Positions 33,885 through 41,958 of a stretch of DNA of 52,702 bases are shown piece by piece. The DNA comes from Polyangiaceae bacterium (GTDB lineage: Bacteria > Myxococcota_A > Polyangia > Polyangiales > Polyangiaceae). Location of the stretch: contig JAFGBI010000232.1 in assembly GCA_016933275.1 (NCBI GenBank), forward strand, positions 1 through 52,702, written 5' to 3'. The stretch's first letter is position 1, and the number at the start of each line of letters is the position of its first letter. Under the pieces are notes generated by a model. The model saw only the letters and a program-made list of their open reading frames with translations, had not been told where the DNA came from and made no database searches. The translations under genes and the position numbers were made by a program.

Positions 33885-35249
33885 ATGAGTGCGGCAAGAC
33901 CCTTCGCCTATGACTCGACCGTAGTGCTCTGCTGGTCGTGCGGGGCACCCGTGACGGCGACCCCCGCGGGGAGCAACGGGGCCTGTTCGGCCTGCGGCGG
34001 CGCCGCCCCCACGCGCCCGCGGAATCAGGTGCTTCCCTCGCCCCAGGGCCGCAGCCCGGGACCACAGGATCCGATGCTTCGCGCTCAGGATGGCCGTCCT
34101 CTCACGGCTCCACCGGGCATCGCATTCCTCTTCGAGGGTGGGTCGATCCCTGCGCACCGACAGCACGAGGCGCTGATGGCGTGGCAAGGCGCCCGCCGCC
34201 GCGCCGCGAACGGCGACGGCTCAGCTGGCGAGGAGATCGTCATGCTGGCGAGGGAGCTCGCCAACGCAGCCGAACAGGGTGGCGACCGCTTGCGCGCCCG
34301 GGCGGTGCTCGAGAGCTCGCTCGAGGTGGCCCCGTTTCCGCGGCATCGGGCCACCCTCCTCGGCGCCCTCGCTCGCGGGGCGGTGCGCGCTGGCGATGTG
34401 GACTCCGCCTTTCGTTGGTGGCAGCACTTCGACGGTGGGGCACCGGATCTCGAATCCGACAGCGAATGGCGCGTCTCGACGGCCGTGGTGGCTACCGCGC
34501 GCGGCGACTACATGACCGCGCTCACTGCGCTTGGCGCAAATTTCGAGCAGTACGCCATCCAGGACGCGCTCGACCCACAGGCGGTGCTCTTCCGAGCCAA
34601 CGCCCTGGAGAAGACCGGGCAGCTCGCCGCGGCCAAGGCCCAGCTCCAGCAGATCCTCGCCAGCGGCGGCCCCACCGTCCGCGCCGGCTTCGAGCGCATG
34701 GTCGCCTTCTACGGGCCGCTCGCGCTCTGCGCGGGCACGATGAACGAGGTCGTTGCCCAGCGGGAGAAGGCGGGGGCGGCCACAGCGGGGCTCGGCAAGA
34801 TCTTGCTCGGTCTCTTCCTCATCGGCGTGCCGTTCATCCCCGCATTGATTGGCGTCGGCTTCGGGATTGCCATGCTGCTGTCCGGCGAAGACATCCCGCT
34901 CGGCGTCGAGCTGATGCCGGTCGTGATGCCGATCGGGATGAGCTTCGTCTTCTTTCTCGCCTTCGGCGTCTGGGGGATCAAATCCGTCCTCGCCGGGCTC
35001 CGCGAACGCCGTGCCTTCCGGAGTGGCGTCCGCACGACGGCGCGGGTGCTCGGTGCCCGCCCCACCGGCGTCACCATCAACGACATCCCCGAGATGTTGA
35101 TCGAGCTCGAAGTGGCGCTCGACCCACCGGTGAAGAGCGCCCTTCGCCGGGTGGTTCATCCCGCCGAGATGCACGCGCTCGTCCCCGGCGCCGTGCTCAA
35201 CGTCCGAGTCGACCCGAAGGATCCATCGACGGCGATCCTCGACCAATGA
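33885..35249 (+). CDS. Zinc-ribbon, helical-repeat, two-TM protein with DUF3592-like end
   Basis: A 454-residue protein. A CWSCGAPV...CSACGG zinc ribbon (about 16-40) is followed by a low-complexity linker and helical TPR-like repeats (about 100-290, e.g. LRARAVLESSLEVAPFPRH, LEKTGQLAAAKAQLQQILA). A TM hairpin (about 300-380: GKILLGLFLIGVPFIPALIG, MPIGMSFVFFLAFGVWGIK) follows. The cytoplasmic C-terminal domain resembles DUF3592-type modules: GVRTTARVLGARPTG, then PGAVLNVRVDPKDPSTAI. The strong Shine-Dalgarno sequence fixes the start at ATG 33885 rather than an upstream frame. No catalytic motif was recognised; a membrane-associated scaffold or stress protein is one guess. Confidence 0.75.
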   Translation: MSAARPFAYDSTVVLCWSCGAPVTATPAGSNGACSACGGAAPTRPRNQVLPSPQGRSPGPQDPMLRAQDGRPLTAPPGIAFLFEGGSIPAHRQHEALMAWQGARRRAANGDGSAGEEIVMLARELANAAEQGGDRLRARAVLESSLEVAPFPRHRATLLGALARGAVRAGDVDSAFRWWQHFDGGAPDLESDSEWRVSTAVVATARGDYMTALTALGANFEQYAIQDALDPQAVLFRANALEKTGQLAAAKAQLQQILASGGPTVRAGFERMVAFYGPLALCAGTMNEVVAQREKAGAATAGLGKILLGLFLIGVPFIPALIGVGFGIAMLLSGEDIPLGVELMPVVMPIGMSFVFFLAFGVWGIKSVLAGLRERRAFRSGVRTTARVLGARPTGVTINDIPEMLIELEVALDPPVKSALRRVVHPAEMHALVPGAVLNVRVDPKDPSTAILDQ

Positions 35250-35319
35250 GGGTGGGTTGCCCCCTCGCCACCCCGTGGCCAGGCGCCTCCGCGCGTGAGA
35301 CCACGCGGGATACCCTGGC

Positions 35320-38300
35320 CTACTTCAGCTCGAACCGAAAGGTCGCTCCGCCCCCGCAGACGCGATGTCCCGTGGTGTCGCGTTCGCAGGGCTCCACGAT
35401 GAGGTCGTAGGTGCCCGCTACGAGCCCATCGAGCGGGAGATCCACGGGACCGAGCTGGGTCTGCGCGGGGATGGGTTGGCCGTGCAGGTAGAGGGGGCGT
35501 GGCGGCGCGTCGGCCGCGGCGTCCTCGTAGTGGCGGACCACTCTGGCCTGCAAGGCGTTCACAGGCTCGGTCACGAACACCGCGAAGCGGAGCCTATGAT
35601 CGTTGCCGGCGGCGAAGCGGCTCGCTGCGCCGCTCTCGCCCTCGGGTGGCCGCCGGACCTCGGGCGCCGTGCGGAAGGTAAACGCCGCGGCACCGGCCAC
35701 GAGCTCGGCGCGTCGCTCGACCTCGAGCGCCGGCGAGAAGACTACCATCCGCCCCCACCCGGGGGCACCGAGGAGTCGAGGCGGTTGGGCCTCCAGCGCC
35801 AGCATGGCCGTGTCGTGGAGGCGGCGCAGTGTCACCGCTCCCAGCTCGCGGTCGATGGCGGTCCCGTCGCGCAGCGCCTCAAGCAGAGCGCGAGTGTAGG
35901 CGCCGCCGGACCCGGTCGTGGCCTTGGCGGGGCCCGTGGCCATCATGAAGAGCACGCGCTCGGAGCGGTGGATCGCGCTCGCGATCTCGTTTGGGAGGAC
36001 GAACGCCCCCCGCCGGCTCGCGTCGAGGAGGACCAGGATCCGCTTGGCGGGGGAGCTCTGGGTGGCCTCCCACAGCTCCGCGGCCGACAGGGCTTCGGCG
36101 CGGCGAGTGGGCGAGTCGTCGACGGGCAAGAGGTAGGCCTGCTCGGCATCGCAGCTCCCATGCCCGCTGAAGTAGAAGAGCAGGGTCTGCTCCGGCGTGG
36201 CGCTCGCGAAGAAGGCGCGCACCTCGGCGCGGAGGGTCCTGGCGTCGAGGTCGTACCGCGACCCAACGGCACCGGGTGGGAGCTCAAGCCCGTGGGGCTC
36301 CTCGGTGAGAAGCTGCTTGACTCTGCCGACGTCCTCGCTGGACCCGGGGAGGTGGTCGTGGGCGAAATAGGCGCTGTTTCCGACGAGGAGCGCCCGCATG
36401 CCAGGCACGCCAGCCACCACGCCCGCCACGGTGCGCGATGGGTCCGGTGCCATCTCGATGCGGGTTTCCGCGGCCCGTCCGCTCGGATCGGTGGCGGTGA
36501 GGACATGCTCACCCCCGCCCTCGTTCAGGCAAAATAGCTCGATCTCGTACGCGCTCTTGACGGTGTGGTTGGGCACGACGGCGCGGATCGCCCACTGCCC
36601 ATCGAGCTCGAGCTGCGGCAGACCGCCCGGTGAGAAGACGGTGGCTCTCACCCGCGCCAGCCGCGGCGCGACGCGATCGCTCACCGTCGTGCCCCAGTGA
36701 GGTGGTGGCGAGGTGCCCGCGGTCGTGACCACGCGCCGATCCGGCAGCTCGAACTCGAGCTGCTTGGCGGAAGCCCCCTCCACGACGAACCGCCCGTCGG
36801 CAAGCAACGTCGCCCAACTCCCGTCACGGAACGTGACCAGCTCGGCCGTGCGCTCGGCCGTCGGCGTGGCGAGCTCGACCACGCGTCCGTCCTCGAGTGC
36901 CGCGTAGAGACGCTGGTGCTCGGGATCCTGGACGAGGCTCGCGGCGGGGCTGTCGAGGTGGGTGCCCGAAGGGGTCGCGTCCTCGGGGTGATCAAGGCCG
37001 AAATGAGCCAAGGCGCCCGAGCCGTCGGCAGCCCAGAGGTCGGTGGGGCTCGTGAAGACTAGGCCGCGGATCTCGCGCCGCAGCCCCGTGAGGCGTTGCA
37101 TCACGGCGCCGTCCACGGCCGCTCGGAGCTGCAGCGCACCCTCGGTGCCGCCCTGGGCGACGCGGTCGCCGGTCGGTCCGAAGGCGAGGACGGTGGTGGA
37201 CAGCGCGCGGTCGGGGAACGCCTCGGGCCACGGAGACCCTTCCTCGTCCCAATTGGCGACGTCGAGACGCCCGAGCTCGTTGAAGAGCCCCCCGACGACT
37301 ACCCGCGAGCCCTGCGGGTCGACGGTCACGGTTTCGATCCTCCCGCCGGCTTCGAACAGGACCTGGTGCTTCCCGCTCTCGAGGAGGAATCGAGTGAGGT
37401 CGCCCGCAGCGTCGCCCGCCAGCACTTCGCGGCCACCGGCCATCGGCTGGAGGGTTGCGACGACGCCTTTCACCCGACCGAGCTCGCGAGTCGCCGCCGT
37501 CGCGTCGGGCGGGACGGTGTGGAGGAGGACCGCGAGATCCGCCCCGCTCGTCACCCACTCATGGTTGCCCAGCGCCGCCACCGCCGTGATCTCGCGGCGA
37601 TGGGCCGCGACGCTCGCGATCCGACGGTGGGTGGTGATGTCCCACACGCTGAGCTGCCCCGTGTCGTCACCGACGCCGAGCTCGGTTCCCGCGACCGCCA
37701 GCGACGACATCCGGGTTCGCCTGGGCGCAAGCTCATGTTCCGCGGGGGGGGCCTTGCCATCGGCGCAGCCCGCCAGGGAATAGACACGGACGGTGGCATC
37801 CGATCCCGCTACCGCGAACCTTCGCCCCCTGGGATCGATCGCCCCCGCCGCGATGCCGCCCGGAAGCTTGAGCGCGCAGCGCTCGGTTCCCGCCGTGAGG
37901 TCCCAGATCCGCGCCCATCCAGCCTGGTCGCCCGCGAGTACGGCGTCCTCGTGAGGGGTCACCACGAGGCAGCGGACCCAATCGTCGTGGGCGAACAGCC
38001 GCAGCTCCGCTTTCGGATCGCCGATGACGTAGACACCATCCTGGCGCCCGACGAGGACCCGACCATCATCTAGGCCGAGGCTGGAGGTGCTGGCCACGGA
38101 CGACCATGATTGCGGTTCAGCCTCCTCTTCGCCGCCGACGATCACGGTGCCGAGCTGTCCACTCGCGATCCACCCGCCTCCCATCGTGGGCCCGAGCGCG
38201 CGGACGATCCGCTCGGACCCTTCGGACCAGAACGTCTTCTCGAGCGACACCTCACCCGTGGCCAGATCCCAGCCCCAGAGGTCACCGTGAGCCGTCCCCA

Positions 38301-38775
38301 CCAGAAGCTTCACCCCGTTGGATCCGGTGCCAAGCGAATAGACATCATCCGTTCCGAAGAGCCCCTCGACCGGAAGGGGTCGGCCCGTCTCCACGTCCCA
38401 GACGAACACCTGACCGCCCCACCCCGCGCTCACCAGGTGGCGGCCATCAGGGAGGAACTCGCACGCACCCACCCAGCCCTGATGGCCCATCAGGCGCGCG
38501 GCGACCCGCCCCCGTTCCATGTCCCACACCAGCAGCGTTCGGTCCTTGGACCCCGAGACCAACCGTCGTCCGTCGGGCGAGAACGCGAGGCAGCTCACCT
38601 CGTCCCAATGCCCTTCAGACGGGACGAGCTTCGCGCCACGCGGCAAGCGCGGGGTGGGATCAGCCGGCAATTCCGGCTCGCTCGGCGGGGGTAGCACGAC
38701 CGGCACCGGGCGCGGGGGACCCGCACAACCCAGGACTAGACCCACCCCACCGACCCAAGCGCATCGCCCGTTCAT
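35320..38775 (-). CDS. WD40-repeat lipoprotein with caspase-like (C14) pseudopeptidase domain
   Basis: About 1151 residues. The N-terminus VGGVGLVLGCAGPP is a lipoprotein signal. Residues about 50-720 form many WD40 blades (HWDEVSCLAFSPDGRRLVSG, LVWDMERGRVAARLMGHQGW), enough for about two propellers. Residues about 795-960 are a caspase-like fold: MRALLVGNSAYF, TLLFYFSGHGSCDAEQAYLL (catalytic His872) and RILVLLDASRRGAF. Active caspases have LDAC-x-SG; here Ser920 takes the Cys position, so this is probably a pseudoenzyme. The C-terminal 130 residues are beta-rich and end GGGATFRFELK. In myxobacteria such proteins resemble signalling hubs. ATG 38775 is preferred over the GTG two codons upstream. 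It is transcribed alone on this strand. Confidence 0.88.
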   Translation of the reverse strand: MNGRCAWVGGVGLVLGCAGPPRPVPVVLPPPSEPELPADPTPRLPRGAKLVPSEGHWDEVSCLAFSPDGRRLVSGSKDRTLLVWDMERGRVAARLMGHQGWVGACEFLPDGRHLVSAGWGGQVFVWDVETGRPLPVEGLFGTDDVYSLGTGSNGVKLLVGTAHGDLWGWDLATGEVSLEKTFWSEGSERIVRALGPTMGGGWIASGQLGTVIVGGEEEAEPQSWSSVASTSSLGLDDGRVLVGRQDGVYVIGDPKAELRLFAHDDWVRCLVVTPHEDAVLAGDQAGWARIWDLTAGTERCALKLPGGIAAGAIDPRGRRFAVAGSDATVRVYSLAGCADGKAPPAEHELAPRRTRMSSLAVAGTELGVGDDTGQLSVWDITTHRRIASVAAHRREITAVAALGNHEWVTSGADLAVLLHTVPPDATAATRELGRVKGVVATLQPMAGGREVLAGDAAGDLTRFLLESGKHQVLFEAGGRIETVTVDPQGSRVVVGGLFNELGRLDVANWDEEGSPWPEAFPDRALSTTVLAFGPTGDRVAQGGTEGALQLRAAVDGAVMQRLTGLRREIRGLVFTSPTDLWAADGSGALAHFGLDHPEDATPSGTHLDSPAASLVQDPEHQRLYAALEDGRVVELATPTAERTAELVTFRDGSWATLLADGRFVVEGASAKQLEFELPDRRVVTTAGTSPPPHWGTTVSDRVAPRLARVRATVFSPGGLPQLELDGQWAIRAVVPNHTVKSAYEIELFCLNEGGGEHVLTATDPSGRAAETRIEMAPDPSRTVAGVVAGVPGMRALLVGNSAYFAHDHLPGSSEDVGRVKQLLTEEPHGLELPPGAVGSRYDLDARTLRAEVRAFFASATPEQTLLFYFSGHGSCDAEQAYLLPVDDSPTRRAEALSAAELWEATQSSPAKRILVLLDASRRGAFVLPNEIASAIHRSERVLFMMATGPAKATTGSGGAYTRALLEALRDGTAIDRELGAVTLRRLHDTAMLALEAQPPRLLGAPGWGRMVVFSPALEVERRAELVAGAAAFTFRTAPEVRRPPEGESGAASRFAAGNDHRLRFAVFVTEPVNALQARVVRHYEDAAADAPPRPLYLHGQPIPAQTQLGPVDLPLDGLVAGTYDLIVEPCERDTTGHRVCGGGATFRFELK

Positions 38776-39337
38776 TCCCACTCCAGCTCGCCGCGTACGG
38801 AATCACGCCGTCCGACCGGCGTCAACTCCGCCCCGGCGTGGCTCGGCGCGGTTCGGGCAGTTGACGTCGGCATTGGGATCCGCGACGACCGGTCCTGGCT
38901 GATGGCCGCTATCCGATGGCCGATCGGCAGTTCGCCTCACCGACCCGGCCACCGAAAGCCACCACAGGGTCGAACGATCGAGCGACGTAGCGGATCTCAC
39001 CAGGCTGATGCTCGAGCAGAACCAGCAGGTGCTCGCGCTGAAGCTGGTGCCGGACCGCGTATGCCGGTCGGATCAAGATCTTGCGTCGATCGTCGAGTGG
39101 TGTCGGGTTGCGGGTGTGGGCATCTCTTCTGGACGTTCAGCGACGCGGACGAGGTGGTGCGCTACCCGAACGGCGGTCTGGTGGATCGGTGGCCACCGAC
39201 ATGGACTCCCATTCGTCCAACCTGGTGCATCCGCCGTTCACCTCCCCAGCCGCTGCTCTGGATTGGGTCCGGAGATCCTCGCTCGTAGGCCGGTAACCTC
39301 CCTCAACCCGAGCGGTCTTTGCTGTAGGAAAAGGCCC
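38776..39337. other. Spacer with possible frameshifted gene debris
   Basis: About 560 bp between divergent genes. From about 38960 one plus-strand frame reads SSDVADLTRLMLEQNQQVLA and DQDLASIVEW. From about 39105 another frame reads CGHLFWTFSDADEVVRYPNG. This is consistent with a small gene broken by a frameshift, although it could be chance in GC-rich DNA. The promoter of the WD40 lipoprotein must lie in the first part; no consensus was identified. Confidence 0.3.
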
Positions 39338-39715
39338 TTGGCTTCCGACCCGAGCTTTCACGTCCTCCGCCGCTTCGACCAGCCGGCCCTGCAATGCATG
39401 GCGAACCTGCACCCGCGCTACCTCGAGGAGAGCCGTGCGGTATTTCCTGACGAGACCCGGCCGGAGCGGCTCGGGCGCGCTCTGGTCGACCGGCGCCGCA
39501 TTCCGCTCAAGGAGACCCTCGAGTCCCTCGAGCTCTTCGCGCGAGTTCGGCGACGGGTGCGACCTTCGGTGATCGTCGACCCTTGCGCGGGTCACGGGCT
39601 CACGGGCATGCTCTTCGCGTTCTTCGAGCGCTCGGTCGAGGGGGTGCTGCTGGTCGATGAGCGACGCCCCGCGTCCTTCTCGTCACACTCGGCGCTGATC
39701 CTGCGAAGGAAACCC
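39338..39715 (+). pseudogene. Truncated methyltransferase, fused in frame to the next gene
   Basis: About 126 codons with strong coding character. They read FHVLRRFDQPALQCMANLHP, RRRIPLKETLESLELFARVR, VRPSVIVDPCAGHGLTGMLF and RSVEGVLLVDERRPASF. The DPCAGHG segment is a class I SAM-binding motif I and LLVDERR its following acidic strand, but the rest of a methyltransferase (about 200 residues with motifs II-IV) is absent. The frame continues without a stop into the DUF1287-YkuD lipoprotein, whose own signal peptide starts at 39716. A TTG at 39338, after GTAGGAAAAGG, is a possible start. Either a decayed gene or an unusual read-through fusion. Confidence 0.55.
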
Positions 39716-41356
39716 GTGGCTCGTCCCCGACGTGGTCTTCTCCCTTGGCTGCTCGCGCTCGCAGCCTGCTCACGCGTGACCCCGACACGCGATCCCGCGC
39801 CGTCCGCTGAGCCGCCGAGCGCCGCCGAGACGCCACGAGCGCCAAGGCTCACCGCCGCGGACGGTCCGGTCGTCGCGCTGTCGGCGACGCACGGCGCCAA
39901 CCTGATCTGGGCGGCGGCTCCGCTCGCCCCGCCGATCGCTGACCGCGGTATCTTTCCCGATCTGGATCTGCAGGTGCGGACGCGAGCCCCACCCTGGCTC
40001 GTCATGGGGCCGGTCCTGGCGGCGCGATCCGGGGACGCTCTGCTGCTCTACATCGCCGGACAGGCCGTGGGCTTCGCGTCGCCTGGCGCCACGCCCACGC
40101 TCGCCATCGCTGCCGCCGATCCGAATGACCGGGACGGGGACGGCATCCCCGACGCGCTCGACGTCCTCCTCGGCGCCAAGAAGACCGCCTTGAACGGCGC
40201 CCATTACCGCAACACCTACCGCGTCCTCGACTACCCGGGCGGTGATCTGCCACGCGACGAAGGGGTGTGCACCGACGTCGTGATCCGCAGCCTGCGCAAC
40301 GCGGGGTTCGACCTGCAGCGGCTGGTGCAGGAGGATCTCCGCGCACGCCCCGGCGGCTATCCGCTCGTGGAGCGCCCCGACCGCAACATCGATCACCGGC
40401 GGGTGCGCAACCTGGTCTCGTACTTCGCTGCTCACTGGGAGTCGCTGCCGGCCGATCCGGGAGATCAGGCCGTGCCATGGCTCCCGGGTGACGTGTGTCT
40501 GCTCGATACGCTGCCCGCCGCAGGCCCGGACCACATCGGTATCGTCTCGGACACCCTGGGAGCCTCGGGGTTGCCCCTGCTCGTGAACAACTGGACGGAC
40601 GGGTACCGCACGCAGCCGATGGACCTGCTGGCCTGGGTGCCGGTCACCCACCGATTTCGCGCCCCGCGGCGGCCCCTCGTCGTTGCTGCCGAGGAACGCG
40701 GCGTCGCGGGGCTGTTGCGTCGAAGCGGGATCGTGGTGCCAAGCGCCACGCGCCAGCTCATGGTCGTGGTCGCGCCCACCTGGCAGAGCTCCGCCGGCAG
40801 GCTTCGCCGCTTCGAGCGGGCGGGCCGGGAGTGGCGGGCGGCTGGCGAGGCGGTGCCCGTGCGCTTGGGGACCCGGGGGCTCGGCCAGGGGCGCGGGGTC
40901 GCTGCGACGCGCCTGGCCGGCCCCACCAAGCGCGAGGGAGACCACCGATCCCCCGCTGGCCTGTTCTCGCTCGGCACCGCCTTCGGTCGCGAGCGGCCGC
41001 GGCTCCTCGGGGATCGGGCATGGCCATGGCGCACCACGAGCGCGGATGACTACCTCGTCGACGACGCAGCATCACCCCTCTATAACCGGTGGGTGACGCT
41101 CCTTGAGGGACGAGCGGCGGCCTGGGCGAGCGCCGAGCGCCTCCAGCATTATGATCTGGGGCTGATCGTCGAGCACAACACCGACGTCCCCCTATCCGGC
41201 GCCGGCAGCGCTATCTTCCTGCATCCATGGGCGTCGCCCGAGGGCACCACCGCCGGCTGCACCGCCCTCGAACGCGACGCGATGGTGGCGCTCCTCGCCT
41301 GGCTCGAGCCCGCGGCGCGACCGATGCTCCTGCAGGTCCCCGGCGAGCTCTTCTAG
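39716..41356 (+). CDS. DUF1287 - YkuD-like L,D-transpeptidase fusion lipoprotein
   Basis: A 546-residue lipoprotein. GTG 39716 lies 6-7 bp after AAGGA and starts RRGLLPWLLALAACS, a short signal with the lipidated Cys at about 16. Residues about 130-335 match DUF1287, a putative Cys hydrolase fold: YRVLDYPGGDLPRDEGVCTD, PDRNIDHRRVRNLVSYF, WLPGDV and GPDHIGIVSDT. Residues about 370-545 are a YkuD-like domain: TRLAGPTKREGDHRSPAGLF, DLGLIVEHNTDVPLSG and GSAIFLHPWASPEGTTAGCT, with both His and the nucleophilic Cys in place. It should act on peptidoglycan in the periplasm, combining a possible hydrolase with a transpeptidase. The stop codon TAG is supplied by the first bases of repeat A. Confidence 0.8.
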   Translation: MARPRRGLLPWLLALAACSRVTPTRDPAPSAEPPSAAETPRAPRLTAADGPVVALSATHGANLIWAAAPLAPPIADRGIFPDLDLQVRTRAPPWLVMGPVLAARSGDALLLYIAGQAVGFASPGATPTLAIAAADPNDRDGDGIPDALDVLLGAKKTALNGAHYRNTYRVLDYPGGDLPRDEGVCTDVVIRSLRNAGFDLQRLVQEDLRARPGGYPLVERPDRNIDHRRVRNLVSYFAAHWESLPADPGDQAVPWLPGDVCLLDTLPAAGPDHIGIVSDTLGASGLPLLVNNWTDGYRTQPMDLLAWVPVTHRFRAPRRPLVVAAEERGVAGLLRRSGIVVPSATRQLMVVVAPTWQSSAGRLRRFERAGREWRAAGEAVPVRLGTRGLGQGRGVAATRLAGPTKREGDHRSPAGLFSLGTAFGRERPRLLGDRAWPWRTTSADDYLVDDAASPLYNRWVTLLEGRAAAWASAERLQHYDLGLIVEHNTDVPLSGAGSAIFLHPWASPEGTTAGCTALERDAMVALLAWLEPAARPMLLQVPGELF

Positions 41357-41470
41357 AGCACCGATCAGGTTGCCAACAGCAACGGCGCCGCTGAAAACGC
41401 ACCCGGGCGTGGCGACGGTACGTTTCCGGCGGCGCCTCTGGGGAGGTCTGCTCCCCGTTCGGTGCTCTAG
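41353..41470 (+). repeat. Dispersed repeat A, copy 3 (hairpin box only)
   Basis: Bounded by a perfect 12-bp terminal inverted repeat, CTAGAGCACCGA at the left and TCGGTGCTCTAG at the right. The interior CTGAAAACGCACC/GGTACGTTTCCGG stem is imperfect (about 10 of 13 pairs). The left CTAG provides the stop of the preceding gene. The tail module of the element is displaced to 41625 by repeat B. Confidence 0.85.
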
Positions 41471-41483
41471 TCCCTTGACAGTG

Positions 41484-41624
41484 TGATCCTGACCGGATCT
41501 GGCAGAAGATCTCTCGATGTTCTCGTGGCCATCAGCAAACAGGCGTCAGCGATCAGGGTCTCCACGCTCTACCTGAGCGCTGACGGCCAAGGGCCCTCTA
41601 TGGTTCCGGCTCCGCCGGCTTGGG
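41484..41624 (+). repeat. Dispersed repeat B, copy 2
   Basis: Similar to 227-370 over about 140 bp, sharing GACCGGATCTGGCAGAA, TGTTCTCGTGGCCATCAGCA and GCGTCAGCGATCAGGGTCTC, and ending in the GGCTCCGCCGG motif. It lies between the hairpin box and a tail-like segment of repeat A, as if inserted into it. Confidence 0.75.
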
Positions 41625-41666
41625 TCGTTGATATGACGCAGCAACCAACCCGATTGCTGGTCTGGC
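41625..41666 (+). repeat. Tail module of repeat A, diverged
   Basis: TCGTTGATATGACGCAGCAA then CCAACCCGATTGCTG corresponds to the tail of repeat A (GTTGTTGATTTGACGCAGCAATCAACCTGATTGCTG), with several substitutions. Confidence 0.7.
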
Positions 41667-41689
41667 GGGGTTCGCACCCCAGCCCAATT

Positions 41690-41830
41690 GCCACGTGCCA
41701 GCGTTCCCCACCGCCGCGTAGACCACGCTGCCCGGCTCGACGACTCGGATCCCGTTGGCGATGAGGCATGGCGCCTCCGGGGTGGAGCCGCCATCCGCAA
41801 GGGGCGGCGGACCGTGATTTTTAGGGAAAC
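41690..41830 (-). pseudogene. Short coding-like fragment beside repeats
   Basis: On the minus strand one frame reads PLADGGSTPEAPCLIANGIR and VVEPGSVVYAAVGNAGTWQL with G/C-rich third positions, then loses coding character exactly where the repeat-A tail begins. No start is evident. It is probably the stub of a gene interrupted by the repeat cluster. The 41831-41958 remainder holds nothing recognisable. Confidence 0.25.
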
Positions 41831-41958
41831 CGTTCGGTCGTGCGGGACGAGCCGCTCGTAAACGCCCGCGAGGCAGCCGTCTGCGCTTCTGGACGAATCG
41901 AGCGACGGAAACGACCTTCTCTGCCTCGGATGGCCTGTCTCGTGCTGGCCATTCCGGC

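Noticed and set aside
39008..39337. Upstream extension of the methyltransferase/DUF1287 frame as coding
   Set aside because: Residue composition is poor and a shift to another frame looks better from about 39105; treated as debris.
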